Below, in pieces: positions 49,904 through 58,605 of a DNA stretch of 64,000 bases. The position numbers and the translations under genes were made by a program. This DNA comes from Micromonospora sp. H61 (GTDB lineage: Bacteria; Actinomycetota; Actinomycetes; Mycobacteriales; Micromonosporaceae): NCBI RefSeq assembly GCF_018070325.1, contig NZ_JAGPXY010000032.1, positions 1 through 64,000 on the forward strand. The letters run 5' to 3'. How positions within the stretch are numbered: the stretch's first letter is position 1; every line of letters begins with the position of its first letter. The notes below the pieces were generated by a model, which was not told where the DNA came from, ran no database searches, and saw only the letters and a program-made list of their open reading frames with translations.

Positions 49904-52894
49904 TCAGCCTCCGGCACTCGGGCTGGCACCCGGCGCACCAGCGGCCTGCTGCGCCTGCTGGAACGCCGTGAGCGCCTCGTCGAGGGCCTTCAGCGCACGC
50001 CCGTACCGCTCGAAGTCGCCGGACGTCTGCGCGGCCCGGACCTCGGTGATAGCGGTCTGCACCCGGTCCGCGGCGGCAGCCAGGTCACCGGTCGGCGGTG
50101 GGGTGCCGGGGCTCGGGGTCGCCGTCGGCGCCGGCGTCGCCGTGCCCGAAGGCGTCGGCGTGGGCGTCGTCGGGTTGCCCCCGGTCGTCGGCGGCGGCGA
50201 CGTGCCCTGCCCGGCCTTCTTGCCCTGCTCGACCAACTGCTTGATGCCGTCGTTGATGTTGTCGGCGAGCGCCACGAAGGAGCCGCCGTCACCGTACGAG
50301 AGCAGCACCTTCTGCAACAGCGGGTAGGCGTCCTGCTGGTTGCTCTTCACGTAGACCGGCTCGACGTAGAGCATCCCGTCGGCGAAGGGCAACGAGAGCA
50401 GGTTGCCGTAGTGCACCTGGGCCTGGTTGCTGGAGAGCAGGTTGAGCTGCTGACGGATGTTCGCGTTGTTGGTCATCTGCTGGTGCACCTGAACCGGACC
50501 GGAGATCCGGGTCTGGTCCGGCAACTCCAGCACCTCCAGGCGGGGCTTCCCCTCGACGTACGACCCGGAGATCAGCGCGGCGAGGTTCTGCCGGCCGTTC
50601 GGGGTGACCGCCGAGGTGAGCTGGAACCGGGGGCTCTCCTGCCCCGGGAACTGGGTGAACAGGTAGTACGGAGGCTGCTTCTGGCCGCTGTCCGGAGCGT
50701 CCGGCACGTTTGGCACCTGCCAGAAGTCCTGGGCCGAGTAGAAGTCACCCGGGTTGGTCACGTGGAACTTGGTCAACAGGTTGCGCTGCACCTTGAACAT
50801 GTCCGCCGGGTAGCGCAGGTGCTCGGTCAGCTCGACCGGGATCTCCGCCTTCGGCAGCACCAGGTCACCACCGAACGCCTTGTTCCACGCCTTGAGCACC
50901 GGATCGGTGTCGTCGTACTCGTAGAGCTTGACGGTGCCGTCGTACGCGTCGACGGTGGCCTTCACCGAGTTGCGCATGTAGTTGACGTCTTCGCGGGCCA
51001 GCTGGAAGGTGCCCCGGTTGGTCAACTCGTCGGTGGTCTCGGTCTGCAGGTTGACCTTCTCCGCGTACGGATAGGTGGCCGCCGTGGTGTAACCGTCGAC
51101 GATCCACTGCACCCGGCCGTCCACCACCGCCGGGTACGGGTCGCCGTCCAACGTGAGGAACGGCGCGACCTTCTCCACCCGGTCGCGCGGGTTACGCACA
51201 TAGAGCAGCTTGGAGTCCTTGTTGACCGCCTCGGAGAGCAGGAAGTTCGACTCCTGCTCCTTGATGGCGTACAGCAGCCGCCGGGTGAAGGAGCCGATCT
51301 CGACGCCGCCCTCACCGGTGTAGGTGTAGGACTCGCCGCCACCGTCGCCGACCGGCCTGTCGAACTCGGCCTTCCTGTTCGGGTCGGCCTGGCCGACGAT
51401 CGCGTAGTCGTCGGCCGCCATCCGCTCGCCGAAGTAGATGCGCGGCTGCTTGGCCGGGATCTGCTCGGTCTGCGAGGAGCACGCCTCCTGGGTCTTCTCG
51501 CCGAGGAAGCCGGAGACGAAGAACGGCTGCCCGCCGCAGACCACCTGGTTGGCCGGGGCAGCCACCAGCCCGTACCCGTGGGTGTAGACGGTGTGCCTGT
51601 TGATCCAGGTGTTCTGCTGGTCGGTCAACTCGCCGTAGTTGATCTCCCGGACGCCGACCACGTAGTCGGAGACCTTTCCGTTCACCCCGTACCTGTCGAT
51701 GTCCAGCTTGGGGCCGAAGTCGTAGAAGCCACGCACCTGCTGGAGCTGGGTGTACGTCTCGCTGACCAGTTGCGGGTCGAGCAGTCGCACGTTCGACACC
51801 ACCGAGGTGTCGGTGGCCAGGTTCGCCGGTGGGGTGAGGTTGTTCGCCGCGTACGGGGTCGTCTCGGTGGCCCCCAACCCGAACGCTGCCCGCGTCGCGT
51901 CGATGCTGCGCTGGATGTACGGCGCTTCCTTGTCCTTGGCGCTCGGCTTGACCTCGAAGGTCTGCACCGCCCAGGGGTAGATGCCGCCGATGGCCACCGC
52001 GGACACGCCGAGCAGCGCCAGCGAGATCCCCGGCCAGACCAGGTTCCGCATCCAGGCGTTGGAGAACACGAGGATCGCGATCGCCACAACAATCGAGATG
52101 TAGGCGAGGATCTCCTTCGCCGGCAGCAACGCGTTGACGTCGGCGTAGCCGGCGCCGTACAACTTGGCGCCCTCGTTGTACTCCAGCAGCATGGCCCGCC
52201 GGTCCAGCACGTACGCGATCGCCTTCAACAGCACGAAGACCGCGACCAGGGTGCTCAGGTGCGCGCGGGCCGCGTTGCTCATCCGGTCGCCGACGCCCTG
52301 CAGGCGGACCCCGCCGAAGAGGTAGTGCACCGCCAGCGCGCCGATCACGGCCAGCACCACAGCGGTGAAGGCGACCCCGAGCAGGTAACGCCAGAACGGC
52401 AGTTGGAAGACGTAGAAGCCGATGTCGACCCCGAACTCCGGGTCCTTGATGCCGAAGTCACCGCCGTTGCGGAAGAGCAGCCACTGGTTCCACCGGTTCT
52501 GCGCGGAGAGGCCGGCGAAGAGCCCGACCACCGCGGCGGTCAGCGAGATCCAGGTGCCGAGACGCGGGCCGAGCACCATCCGGTAGCGCTCCAGGGTCGC
52601 CTGCTCCACCGAGTGCGGACGCAGTCGCGGGCGCAACCGGTAGGCCAGCCACAGGTTGCCGCCGACGATCACCGCCATGCCGAGGCCGATGGCGAGGAAG
52701 AGCACCAGCCGGGTGAGCAGGACGCCGGTGAAGACCTCGGTGTAGCGGACCTCGTCGAACCAGAGCCAGTCGGTCCAGGCCTGGACACCCCAGCCGAGCA
52801 GGGTGAAGAGCACGAACACCCCGACCAGGACCGCGATGGTGACGCGCCCGCGCCGGCTCATCCTCGGGAGGGGGCTGCTGCTTCGCATGACCAC
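49904..52894 (-). CDS. UPF0182 large membrane protein
   Basis: A 996-residue integral membrane protein. Seven helices lie in about residues 15-320 (for example VTIAVLVGVFVLFTLLGWGVQAW). A large extracellular domain of about 550 residues follows, with the family-typical NNAR-like, DQQNTWINRHTVYTHGYG and PRIYFGE segments. The tail is Pro/Thr-rich with a short helical end. Function is unknown despite wide conservation in actinobacteria. GTG at 52894 follows GGAG at six bases. A convergent-divergent set with the next two genes matches mycobacterial order. Confidence 0.92.
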   Translation of the reverse strand: MVMRSSSPLPRMSRRGRVTIAVLVGVFVLFTLLGWGVQAWTDWLWFDEVRYTEVFTGVLLTRLVLFLAIGLGMAVIVGGNLWLAYRLRPRLRPHSVEQATLERYRMVLGPRLGTWISLTAAVVGLFAGLSAQNRWNQWLLFRNGGDFGIKDPEFGVDIGFYVFQLPFWRYLLGVAFTAVVLAVIGALAVHYLFGGVRLQGVGDRMSNAARAHLSTLVAVFVLLKAIAYVLDRRAMLLEYNEGAKLYGAGYADVNALLPAKEILAYISIVVAIAILVFSNAWMRNLVWPGISLALLGVSAVAIGGIYPWAVQTFEVKPSAKDKEAPYIQRSIDATRAAFGLGATETTPYAANNLTPPANLATDTSVVSNVRLLDPQLVSETYTQLQQVRGFYDFGPKLDIDRYGVNGKVSDYVVGVREINYGELTDQQNTWINRHTVYTHGYGLVAAPANQVVCGGQPFFVSGFLGEKTQEACSSQTEQIPAKQPRIYFGERMAADDYAIVGQADPNRKAEFDRPVGDGGGESYTYTGEGGVEIGSFTRRLLYAIKEQESNFLLSEAVNKDSKLLYVRNPRDRVEKVAPFLTLDGDPYPAVVDGRVQWIVDGYTTAATYPYAEKVNLQTETTDELTNRGTFQLAREDVNYMRNSVKATVDAYDGTVKLYEYDDTDPVLKAWNKAFGGDLVLPKAEIPVELTEHLRYPADMFKVQRNLLTKFHVTNPGDFYSAQDFWQVPNVPDAPDSGQKQPPYYLFTQFPGQESPRFQLTSAVTPNGRQNLAALISGSYVEGKPRLEVLELPDQTRISGPVQVHQQMTNNANIRQQLNLLSSNQAQVHYGNLLSLPFADGMLYVEPVYVKSNQQDAYPLLQKVLLSYGDGGSFVALADNINDGIKQLVEQGKKAGQGTSPPPTTGGNPTTPTPTPSGTATPAPTATPSPGTPPPTGDLAAAADRVQTAITEVRAAQTSGDFERYGRALKALDEALTAFQQAQQAAGAPGASPSAGG

Positions 52895-52984
52895 TGTTGG
52901 CTCCGCACGCTCGATATGATCGGCTCCGACCAGGCACCCAGAGTACGGGGTGTTCCTGAGCGTGTCGGGGCACGGTCACATCGG

Positions 52985-53998
52985 TCAGCAACGCGTCGGC
53001 TGACCACCCGCGCGCAACGTCTCCAGAGCGGTCATCGCCTCGTCCAACGAACCCACCCGCAACAGCGGCAGATCGGGCTGCGGATTGCGGACCGCCTCGG
53101 CGCAGTTGTCCGCCGGCACCAGGAAGACCTTCGCCCCGGCGCGCTTGGCGCCGACCAGCTTCTGGGCGATCCCGCCGATCGGGCCGACGGCGCCCTCGTC
53201 GTCGATGGTGCCGGTGCCGGCGATGATCTGGCCGCCGGTGAGGTCGGCCGGGGTCAACTTGTCCACGATCCCCAGGGCGAACATCAGACCGGCGCTCGGC
53301 CCACCGATGTCTCCCAGGTCGATGCCGAGGGTGAACGGGTGTGGCTGCTGCTGATCGATCTCGACACCGATTCGCGGTCGGCCGTCCTGCTCCTGACTGG
53401 TCACCGTCGCGGTGGCCGGCACGCCGTCACGGGTGTAGCCGATGGTCAACGCCGTGCCCGCCGGCTTGGCCCGGACCAGCTCGGTGACCTTCGCGGCCAC
53501 CGGCACCGGCTGGCCGTCGACCGACGTGATCACATCGCCGGCCTTCAGCGCCCCGGCCGCCGGGCCGTCCCCGGCCACCGTCTTGATGACCACCTGCACC
53601 GGAAAGCCCAGCTCCCGCAGCGCGGCGGTCTCCGCGCTGGTCTGCGACGCCTTGAAGTCCTCGGCGTTGCGCTGCTCGACCTGCTCCGTCGACTCCCCCG
53701 GCGGGTAAACCAGCTCCCGCGGCACCACCGCCTCGTCGTCGGAGAACCAGCCAGCGATCGCCCCCCGCAACCGCACACTGGGTTGCACCCCCACCGTGGT
53801 CAGCCGCAACTGACCGGCCGAGGTCGAGGTCTCCCGACCGGAGACCTGGATGACCTCCTTACCGTCGGTCGTACCGAGGGTGTTGACCGTCGGCCCTGGG
53901 CCCAGCACCACGTACGGAATCGGCACCCGGAGCACCCCGATGCTCAGCAGGGCGGTGAACAGGGCACCGAGCAGGACCGTCAGGCCACGACGTCTCAT
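52985..53998 (-). CDS. YlbL-family membrane-anchored PDZ and Lon-type (S16) protease
   Basis: A 337-residue protein with one N-terminal helix (VLLGALFTALLSIGVLRV) as anchor, a PDZ domain at about 130-215 (ALKAGDVITSVDGQPVPVAAKV) and a Lon proteolytic domain. The nucleophile lies in GGPSAGLMFALGIVD and the lysine in IGGIAQKLVGAK, so the Ser-Lys dyad is intact. The active site would lie outside the membrane. Similar proteins in Bacillus and mycobacteria act in envelope quality control. Confidence 0.9.
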   Translation of the reverse strand: MRRRGLTVLLGALFTALLSIGVLRVPIPYVVLGPGPTVNTLGTTDGKEVIQVSGRETSTSAGQLRLTTVGVQPSVRLRGAIAGWFSDDEAVVPRELVYPPGESTEQVEQRNAEDFKASQTSAETAALRELGFPVQVVIKTVAGDGPAAGALKAGDVITSVDGQPVPVAAKVTELVRAKPAGTALTIGYTRDGVPATATVTSQEQDGRPRIGVEIDQQQPHPFTLGIDLGDIGGPSAGLMFALGIVDKLTPADLTGGQIIAGTGTIDDEGAVGPIGGIAQKLVGAKRAGAKVFLVPADNCAEAVRNPQPDLPLLRVGSLDEAMTALETLRAGGQPTRC

Positions 53999-54113
53999 GC
54001 CGCAGAGCGTACCGACCGGCTGCGGGTCACCCGCCGGATGCGGTGCGCGACTTCGCCCTCAGCGCAACGCCAGCGGCGGCTACCTGGGGCGCGGTCCGCG
54101 TACCGTAGATGTC

Positions 54114-55475
54114 GTGCCTGATATTCCGTTCGGTTTCGCGCTCCCGGGTGGGCAACCACCAGACCCCAACGATCCCGCGCAGATGCAGCAGTTCATGTCG
54201 CAGTTGCAGCACCTGCTCTCGGCGCCGGGCAGCGGGCCGGTCAACTGGGACCTGGCCCGGCAGGTAGCAGCCAGCCAGCTCGCGGCCGCCGGTGACCCGG
54301 CGGTGTCGATGTACGAGCGCAACGCGGTCGAGGAGGCGCTGCGCCTCGCCGACCTGTGGTTGGAGCCCGCCTCGGCGTGGCCCTCCGGCATCCAGAACCC
54401 CGTTGCGTGGAACCGCAATGAGTGGATCTTCAAGACGCTGGACGTGTGGCGCAAGCTGTGCGACCCCGTCGCCAGCCGGATGGTCGGTGCGATGGGCGAC
54501 CTGGTGCCACCCGAGGCGCGCGCCCAGCTCGGCCCGATGCAGTCGATGGTGGCCTCCCTCGGTGGCGCGCTGTTCGGCGGTCAGCTGGGCCAGGCCCTCG
54601 GCTCGCTCGCCGCGGAGGTGCTCTCCGCCGGCGACATCGGGCTGCCGCTCGGCCCGGCCGGCACGGCCGCGTTGATCCCGGCCAACATCCGGGCGTACGG
54701 CGAGGGCCTGGAGTTGCCCGAGGACGAGGTCCGCCTCTACGTGGCGCTGCGCGAGGCCGCCCACCAGCGGTTGTTCCAGCACGTCCCGTGGCTGCGTGGG
54801 CATGTGCTCAGCGCTGTCGAGATGTACGCCTCGGGCATCCGGGTCAACCGGGAGGCGATCGAGGAGGCGATGGGCCGGGTCGACCCGACCGACCCCGAGT
54901 CGATGCAGGCGATCGCCCTGGAGGGCATCTTCACCCCGGAGGACACTCCGGCGCAGAAGGCCTCGCTGGCCCGCCTGGAGACCGCACTCGCCCTGGTCGA
55001 GGGCTGGGTGTGCCACGTCGTCGACAGCGCCGCCAGCGACCGGCTGCCCAACGTCGTCCGGCTGGGCGAGGCGTTCCGCCGTCGCCGGGCCGCAGGCGGT
55101 CCCGCCGAGCAGACCTTCGCCGCGCTGGTCGGTCTGGAACTGCGCCCCCGCCGACTGCGCGAGGCCGCGGCGCTCTGGGCCGCGCTCACCCAGCACCGTG
55201 GCATCGAGGGCCGCGACGCCGTCTGGGGCCACCCGGACCTGCTCCCGTCGGACGACGACTTCGCCGACCCGGTCGCCTTCGCGATGAACGACATGGACCT
55301 CAGCGAGCTGGACAGCTTCGACTTCACCGCCCCCAGCGGGGTGGAGGAGAAGGCCCCTGGCCAGTCTGATCAGCCCGGTCCGTCGGGTCAGTCGGGTCAG
55401 CCCGGTCCGTCGGGTCAGTCGGGTCAGCCCGGTCCGTCCGACGAGACCGACGGCGAGGGCGACACCAGGTCCTGA
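54114..55475 (+). CDS. Zinc-dependent metalloprotease-like protein (DUF2342 family)
   Basis: A 453-residue cytoplasmic protein with a metzincin-like helical core: LREAAHQRLFQHVPWLRGHVL, the family's modified metal-binding helix, and ALVEGWVCHVVDSAASDRLP. Related proteins are annotated as F420-biosynthesis-associated or as zinc metalloproteases; peptidase activity is not proven. The C-terminal tail holds tandem QPGPSGQSG repeats and is acidic. GTG at 54114 is preceded by TACCGT at seven bases. It is divergent from the YlbL gene. Confidence 0.85.
   Translation: MPDIPFGFALPGGQPPDPNDPAQMQQFMSQLQHLLSAPGSGPVNWDLARQVAASQLAAAGDPAVSMYERNAVEEALRLADLWLEPASAWPSGIQNPVAWNRNEWIFKTLDVWRKLCDPVASRMVGAMGDLVPPEARAQLGPMQSMVASLGGALFGGQLGQALGSLAAEVLSAGDIGLPLGPAGTAALIPANIRAYGEGLELPEDEVRLYVALREAAHQRLFQHVPWLRGHVLSAVEMYASGIRVNREAIEEAMGRVDPTDPESMQAIALEGIFTPEDTPAQKASLARLETALALVEGWVCHVVDSAASDRLPNVVRLGEAFRRRRAAGGPAEQTFAALVGLELRPRRLREAAALWAALTQHRGIEGRDAVWGHPDLLPSDDDFADPVAFAMNDMDLSELDSFDFTAPSGVEEKAPGQSDQPGPSGQSGQPGPSGQSGQPGPSDETDGEGDTRS
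55371..55433 (+). repeat. 27-bp tandem repeat in the metalloprotease tail
   Basis: Units reading CAGCCCGGT CCGTCGGGT CAGTCGGGT occur twice and begin a third time, encoding QPGPSGQSG repeats. Copies are identical at DNA level, so the array is probably recent and length-variable. Confidence 0.85.
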
Positions 55476-55500
55476 CGCCCACGCGTCGACGGCCTGCGCT

Positions 55501-55534
55501 CCGGGTGCCCGCGTCATCGACAGCGGGCACCCGG
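55501..55534. terminator. Bidirectional hairpin between convergent genes
   Basis: CCGGGTGCCCGC and its exact complement enclose a 10-base loop, 26 bases after the metalloprotease stop and 24 before the end of the opposing gene. Confidence 0.75.
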
Positions 55535-55557
55535 GCGCGTTCGTCAGGTGCGGCGGT

Positions 55558-56166
55558 TCAGGTGGGTCGGCCCGACCCGGAGAGCAGGGCGCGGGTCGCT
55601 TCCCAACCCTCGAAGGCCGGGTCCAGCGTGGCCAGGTCAGCCGGGCCGCGCAGTCGTCGCCAGCCGGTGGTGACGGCCACGTCACCCGGGCGCGGGGCGT
55701 TGGCGCGCGCCTCAGCCGGCGTCGCGGTGTCCAGCTCCAGCGTCGGCAGCCAGTCCGGCGCGGGCAGTCGTACCGCGACCCCGAGCAGACCCGGGCCGCC
55801 GCCCTCGACCGGGGCCACCGCGACCGGCCGGCTGGTGAGTGGGCGGAGCAGCTTGCCGACGGTCAGGGCGGGCAGGTCGGGCACGTCACTGACCAGCACT
55901 GCCGCTTGGTCGTACCCCGTCAGCGTGGCGAACACGGCGTTCGGCGTCGGCTCGGCCACCTCGTACACCGCCGTACCGGGCCACACCAGCGCATCGGCCA
56001 GGGCCCGGTCGGCCGGAGTCACCGCGACCGCGACCTCCACCTCGTTGAGCGTGGCGAACAGGTCGATGACGTCTTCCGCGAGCGCCGCTCGCCACTGCGC
56101 CAGGTCGACGCCGGGCGGCGACCAGTGCACCGGCCCGAGCAACGCCACCACCACCCGTCGCGCCAT
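55558..56166 (-). CDS. Conserved hypothetical protein, possible nucleotidyl/glycosyl-transferase-like fold
   Basis: A 202-residue cytoplasmic protein. It opens with VVVALLGPVHWSPPGVDLAQWRAALAEDVIDLFATL and contains AAVLVSDVPDLPALTVGKLLRPL, a pattern reminiscent of MobA/GT-A-like proteins in which D-P-D follows a strand. No complete nucleotide-binding motif is present, so I do not name a function. TAGGGT lies six bases before the ATG, suggesting a leaderless transcript. In mycobacteria a similar gene also sits near the zinc-protease gene. Confidence 0.65.
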   Translation of the reverse strand: MARRVVVALLGPVHWSPPGVDLAQWRAALAEDVIDLFATLNEVEVAVAVTPADRALADALVWPGTAVYEVAEPTPNAVFATLTGYDQAAVLVSDVPDLPALTVGKLLRPLTSRPVAVAPVEGGGPGLLGVAVRLPAPDWLPTLELDTATPAEARANAPRPGDVAVTTGWRRLRGPADLATLDPAFEGWEATRALLSGSGRPT

Positions 56167-56348
56167 CCCCCGACCCTAGCGCCCGCCACCCCACCCATCC
56201 CGAACCACGTCGACGAGCGGGGCTCGGCTGCATGATCGACTCGGTTTTCATTGAAGTCGCGGCGTCCCGGAGACCTGGATAGCGCGGCACCCAGGAAGGC
56301 GAGTGGATCTCGGCGCGCGGCGTCCAGAGACTCGGGGCGGGGTGTGGA

Positions 56349-56885
56349 TCAGGTGGGAAGCGGCGCGCAGGAGGAGGCGGCGGCGACCCCTTCGAGGTAG
56401 CCGCGGGCGCGTTCCGCCTTGGGGTAGCGACCGACCAGCGCCCAGAACCGGGCGTTGTGGCTGGGCACGATGAGGTGCGCCAACTCGTGCAGCAACACGT
56501 AGTCGATCACCCAGTCGGGCATCTCCTGGACGCGGTGCGAGATGCGGATGCTGCGGTCCGCCGGCGTGCAGGAACCCCACCGGCCGTTCTGGTTGGTGAC
56601 CCATCGGACGCTGGCCGGCACCGCCTTCGCGGCGTATCCGGCGAGGTAGAGATCGATGAGCCGATTGGCCCGGGCCAGCAGCTCGTCGTCGGACCGGGCG
56701 AGGCGCCCCTCCCGGGCGGCGAGCCGGGCGAGCATCCGGTCGACCCACTCGCTCTCCTCGGCACGGGAGAACTGGTCGGGGATGAGGACGACCACTCGCT
56801 CACCGTCACGGTACGCGGACACCGTGCGTCGTCGACGCTGACTGCGCCGCACCTCGACGACCGGCTTGCGCGCCCCCGCCATCAC
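56349..56885 (-). CDS. YgjP/SprT-like zinc metallopeptidase
   Basis: A 178-residue cytoplasmic protein of the M48-like YgjP family. The metal site is HELAHLIVPSHN, an HExxH followed by a histidine five residues on. It is preceded by the substrate-groove WVTNQNGRWGSCTP and DYVLLHELAH. The N-terminal part, VEVRRSQRRRRTVSAYRDGERVVVLIP, matches family proteins that begin with a basic beta-region. Substrate unknown. Confidence 0.88.
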   Translation of the reverse strand: MMAGARKPVVEVRRSQRRRRTVSAYRDGERVVVLIPDQFSRAEESEWVDRMLARLAAREGRLARSDDELLARANRLIDLYLAGYAAKAVPASVRWVTNQNGRWGSCTPADRSIRISHRVQEMPDWVIDYVLLHELAHLIVPSHNARFWALVGRYPKAERARGYLEGVAAASSCAPLPT

Positions 56886-57395
56886 TGGCCCGCGCAGCCT
56901 CGACTACGTGTCACGAAGGAAAGCTAATGCCCACTGACCAGGGGTCCGCAAGAGTCAACCGCACGACACGCGCCCGGAAAATGGTGATTGGTCGCCAGCC
57001 GTCCCGAAAATTTCTTGACCGTAGCGCCATCGCGCCATCTCGTCACCCTTGGTGAACGCCGATGGCGCCGGTGCTCGGCACGTCTCCACCGTAGGTGATC
57101 ACCGCCCCGGATGCCGCCGCAGGGGCACTCGCACGGGTGGCTGTCAGGGTTTGGTCGGCGTGTCCCCGCCAAACTGACTTATCCGACCTATTTCGCCATG
57201 CACACTCTCGACGTCGACTTGCTCACAGTGTCGATGCACAGCTGACATGGAACTGCCCAGACCTGGGTAGGGTCCGCGGACCAGCGGTCACGAAGGTGGC
57301 CGCGGAGTGAGACCCAGCGCCGGCGCCCCGTGTGGCCCGCCGCCGGGCACCCCGCCGGAACGGCATTGACCGGCGGACGAGACGAGGAGGGCACC
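56886..57395. other. Intergenic stretch without a recognisable gene
   Basis: 510 bases separate the metallopeptidase from the DUF5679 gene. Reading frames here lack coding character. AT-richer patches near 56960-57020 and 57180-57240 suggest promoters on both sides. TAGGGT at about 57268 with CTGACA about 20 bases upstream is a weak promoter for the DUF5679 gene. Confidence 0.5.
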
Positions 57396-57566
57396 GTGGC
57401 CGACCAGGCCCAGACGACCTACAACGGTTACTGCGTGAAGTGCAAGGAGAAGCGGGACTTCGAGGGGCACGTCGAGGTCTCGAAGACCGGAATGAACATG
57501 GCCAAGGGCAAGTGTCCGGTATGCGGTACAACAGTGAACCGCATCCTGGGCAAGGCCAAGGTCTGA
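57396..57566 (+). CDS. DUF5679 small zinc-ribbon protein
   Basis: A 56-residue protein with two CxxC pairs (CVKCKEK and CPVCGT) and a basic tail NRILGKAKV, conserved in actinobacteria with unknown function. It resembles rubredoxin-like or ribosomal zinc ribbons. GTG at 57396 has GAGGAGGG upstream. The next gene, proC, is separated by a long G/C run. Confidence 0.85.
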   Translation: MADQAQTTYNGYCVKCKEKRDFEGHVEVSKTGMNMAKGKCPVCGTTVNRILGKAKV

Positions 57567-57587
57567 CCCGAACGGGTGAACGGGGGT

Positions 57588-57614
57588 GGGGGGGGCGGGG
57601 GGGCCCCCCCCCCC
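57588..57614. repeat. Homopolymer palindrome of G and C runs
   Basis: Eight Gs, one C, seven Gs and then eleven Cs form a perfect G7:C7 palindrome (57597-57610). It lies 21 bases after the DUF5679 stop and 32 before proC. It may act as a terminator hairpin or form quadruplex structures, and it is a likely site of replication slippage or base-call error. Confidence 0.7.
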
Positions 57615-57645
57615 GCGACCCAAGGCGAGGGGGGTACGGGCCGAC

Positions 57646-58464
57646 ATGTCAGCTGGAGTGCACACGGTCGCGGTGATCGGCGCGGGCAAGATCGGTGAGC
57701 TGATGCTCTCCGGGCTGCTGCGCTCGGGATGGCCGGTGGACCGGCTGCTGGCCACCGCCCGCCGACCCGCTCGCGCCGAGGAGTTGACCGCTCGGTACGG
57801 CGTACGGGTGGTCGACAACCTGACCGCTGTGGACGAGGCCGCGGTGCTCGCGGTCTCGGTCAAGCCGCAGGACGCCGCCGCGCTCCTCGACGAGATCGGC
57901 CCCAAGGTGCCGGCCGACAAGCTCGTCATCTCGCTCTGCGCAGGTCTGCCCACCAGCTTCTTCAGCCGCCGGTTGCCCGAGGGCACCCCCGTGGTGCGGG
58001 TGATGACCAACACCCCGGCGCTGGTCGACGAGGCGATGACCGCGATCTCCGCCGGCGCGCACGCCACCGGGGCGCACCTCACGCTGGCCGAGGAGATGTT
58101 CAAGCCGCTCGGCCAGACGATCCGGGTGCCCGAATCGCAGCAGGACGCGGTCACCGCGCTCTCCGGCTCCGGCCCGGCCTACTTCTACCTGCTGGTCGAA
58201 GCCATGATCGACGCGGGGATCCTGCTCGGGCTGCCCCGTCAGGTGGCGCACGAGTTGATCGTGCAGACCGCGATCGGGTCGGCGGTGATGCTGCGCGACT
58301 CCGGCGAGCACCCGGTCAAGCTGCGCGAGGCGGTCACCTCGCCGGCCGGCACCACCATCTCCGCCATTCGTGAGCTGGAGAAGCACGGCGTACGCGCGGC
58401 GCTGCTCGCCGCGCTGGAGGCCGCCCGGGATCGCGCCCGCGAGCTGGCGGCACAGGCCGACTGA
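57646..58464 (+). CDS. proC: Pyrroline-5-carboxylate reductase
   Basis: Last step of proline synthesis: NADPH-dependent reduction of pyrroline-5-carboxylate. The 272-residue protein has the Rossmann start VAVIGAGKIGELMLSGLL, AVSVKPQD, VVRVMTNTPALVDEAM and the signature GSGPAYFYLLVEAMIDAG with the late SPAGTT. ATG at 57646 follows GCGAGGGGGG. It is the last core gene before the accessory module. Confidence 0.95.
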   Translation: MSAGVHTVAVIGAGKIGELMLSGLLRSGWPVDRLLATARRPARAEELTARYGVRVVDNLTAVDEAAVLAVSVKPQDAAALLDEIGPKVPADKLVISLCAGLPTSFFSRRLPEGTPVVRVMTNTPALVDEAMTAISAGAHATGAHLTLAEEMFKPLGQTIRVPESQQDAVTALSGSGPAYFYLLVEAMIDAGILLGLPRQVAHELIVQTAIGSAVMLRDSGEHPVKLREAVTSPAGTTISAIRELEKHGVRAALLAALEAARDRARELAAQAD

Positions 58465-58605
58465 GCGGTCGGTGTCCTATGAAGCGGCTGAACTTGACCG
58501 CTGCAACTCGACCATCCAGGCTGTTGTATGGGGCGAGGTGTTTCCGTCCGGTTTCTCAACCTGTCCTGAATCACGGCCCCGCCAGGTACTGCCATCGGAG
58601 GATTC

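Noticed and set aside
50411..54121. 1236-codon plus-strand open frame
   Set aside because: It runs antisense to the UPF0182 and YlbL genes and is rich in His, Asp, Arg and Val in the pattern of reverse-frame shadows in GC-rich DNA.
55371..55439. Short direct repeats considered as a CRISPR array
   Set aside because: Units are adjacent without spacers and in frame within a coding sequence; they are coding tandem repeats.
56924..57310. Short frames on both strands between 56.9 and 57.3 kb
   Set aside because: No Shine-Dalgarno, no domain and biased Arg/His/Pro content; treated as intergenic.
58465..58605. Possible attachment site at the left edge of the accessory module
   Set aside because: No tRNA, no integrase gene and no matching repeat at the right edge (61864-62014) could be found.
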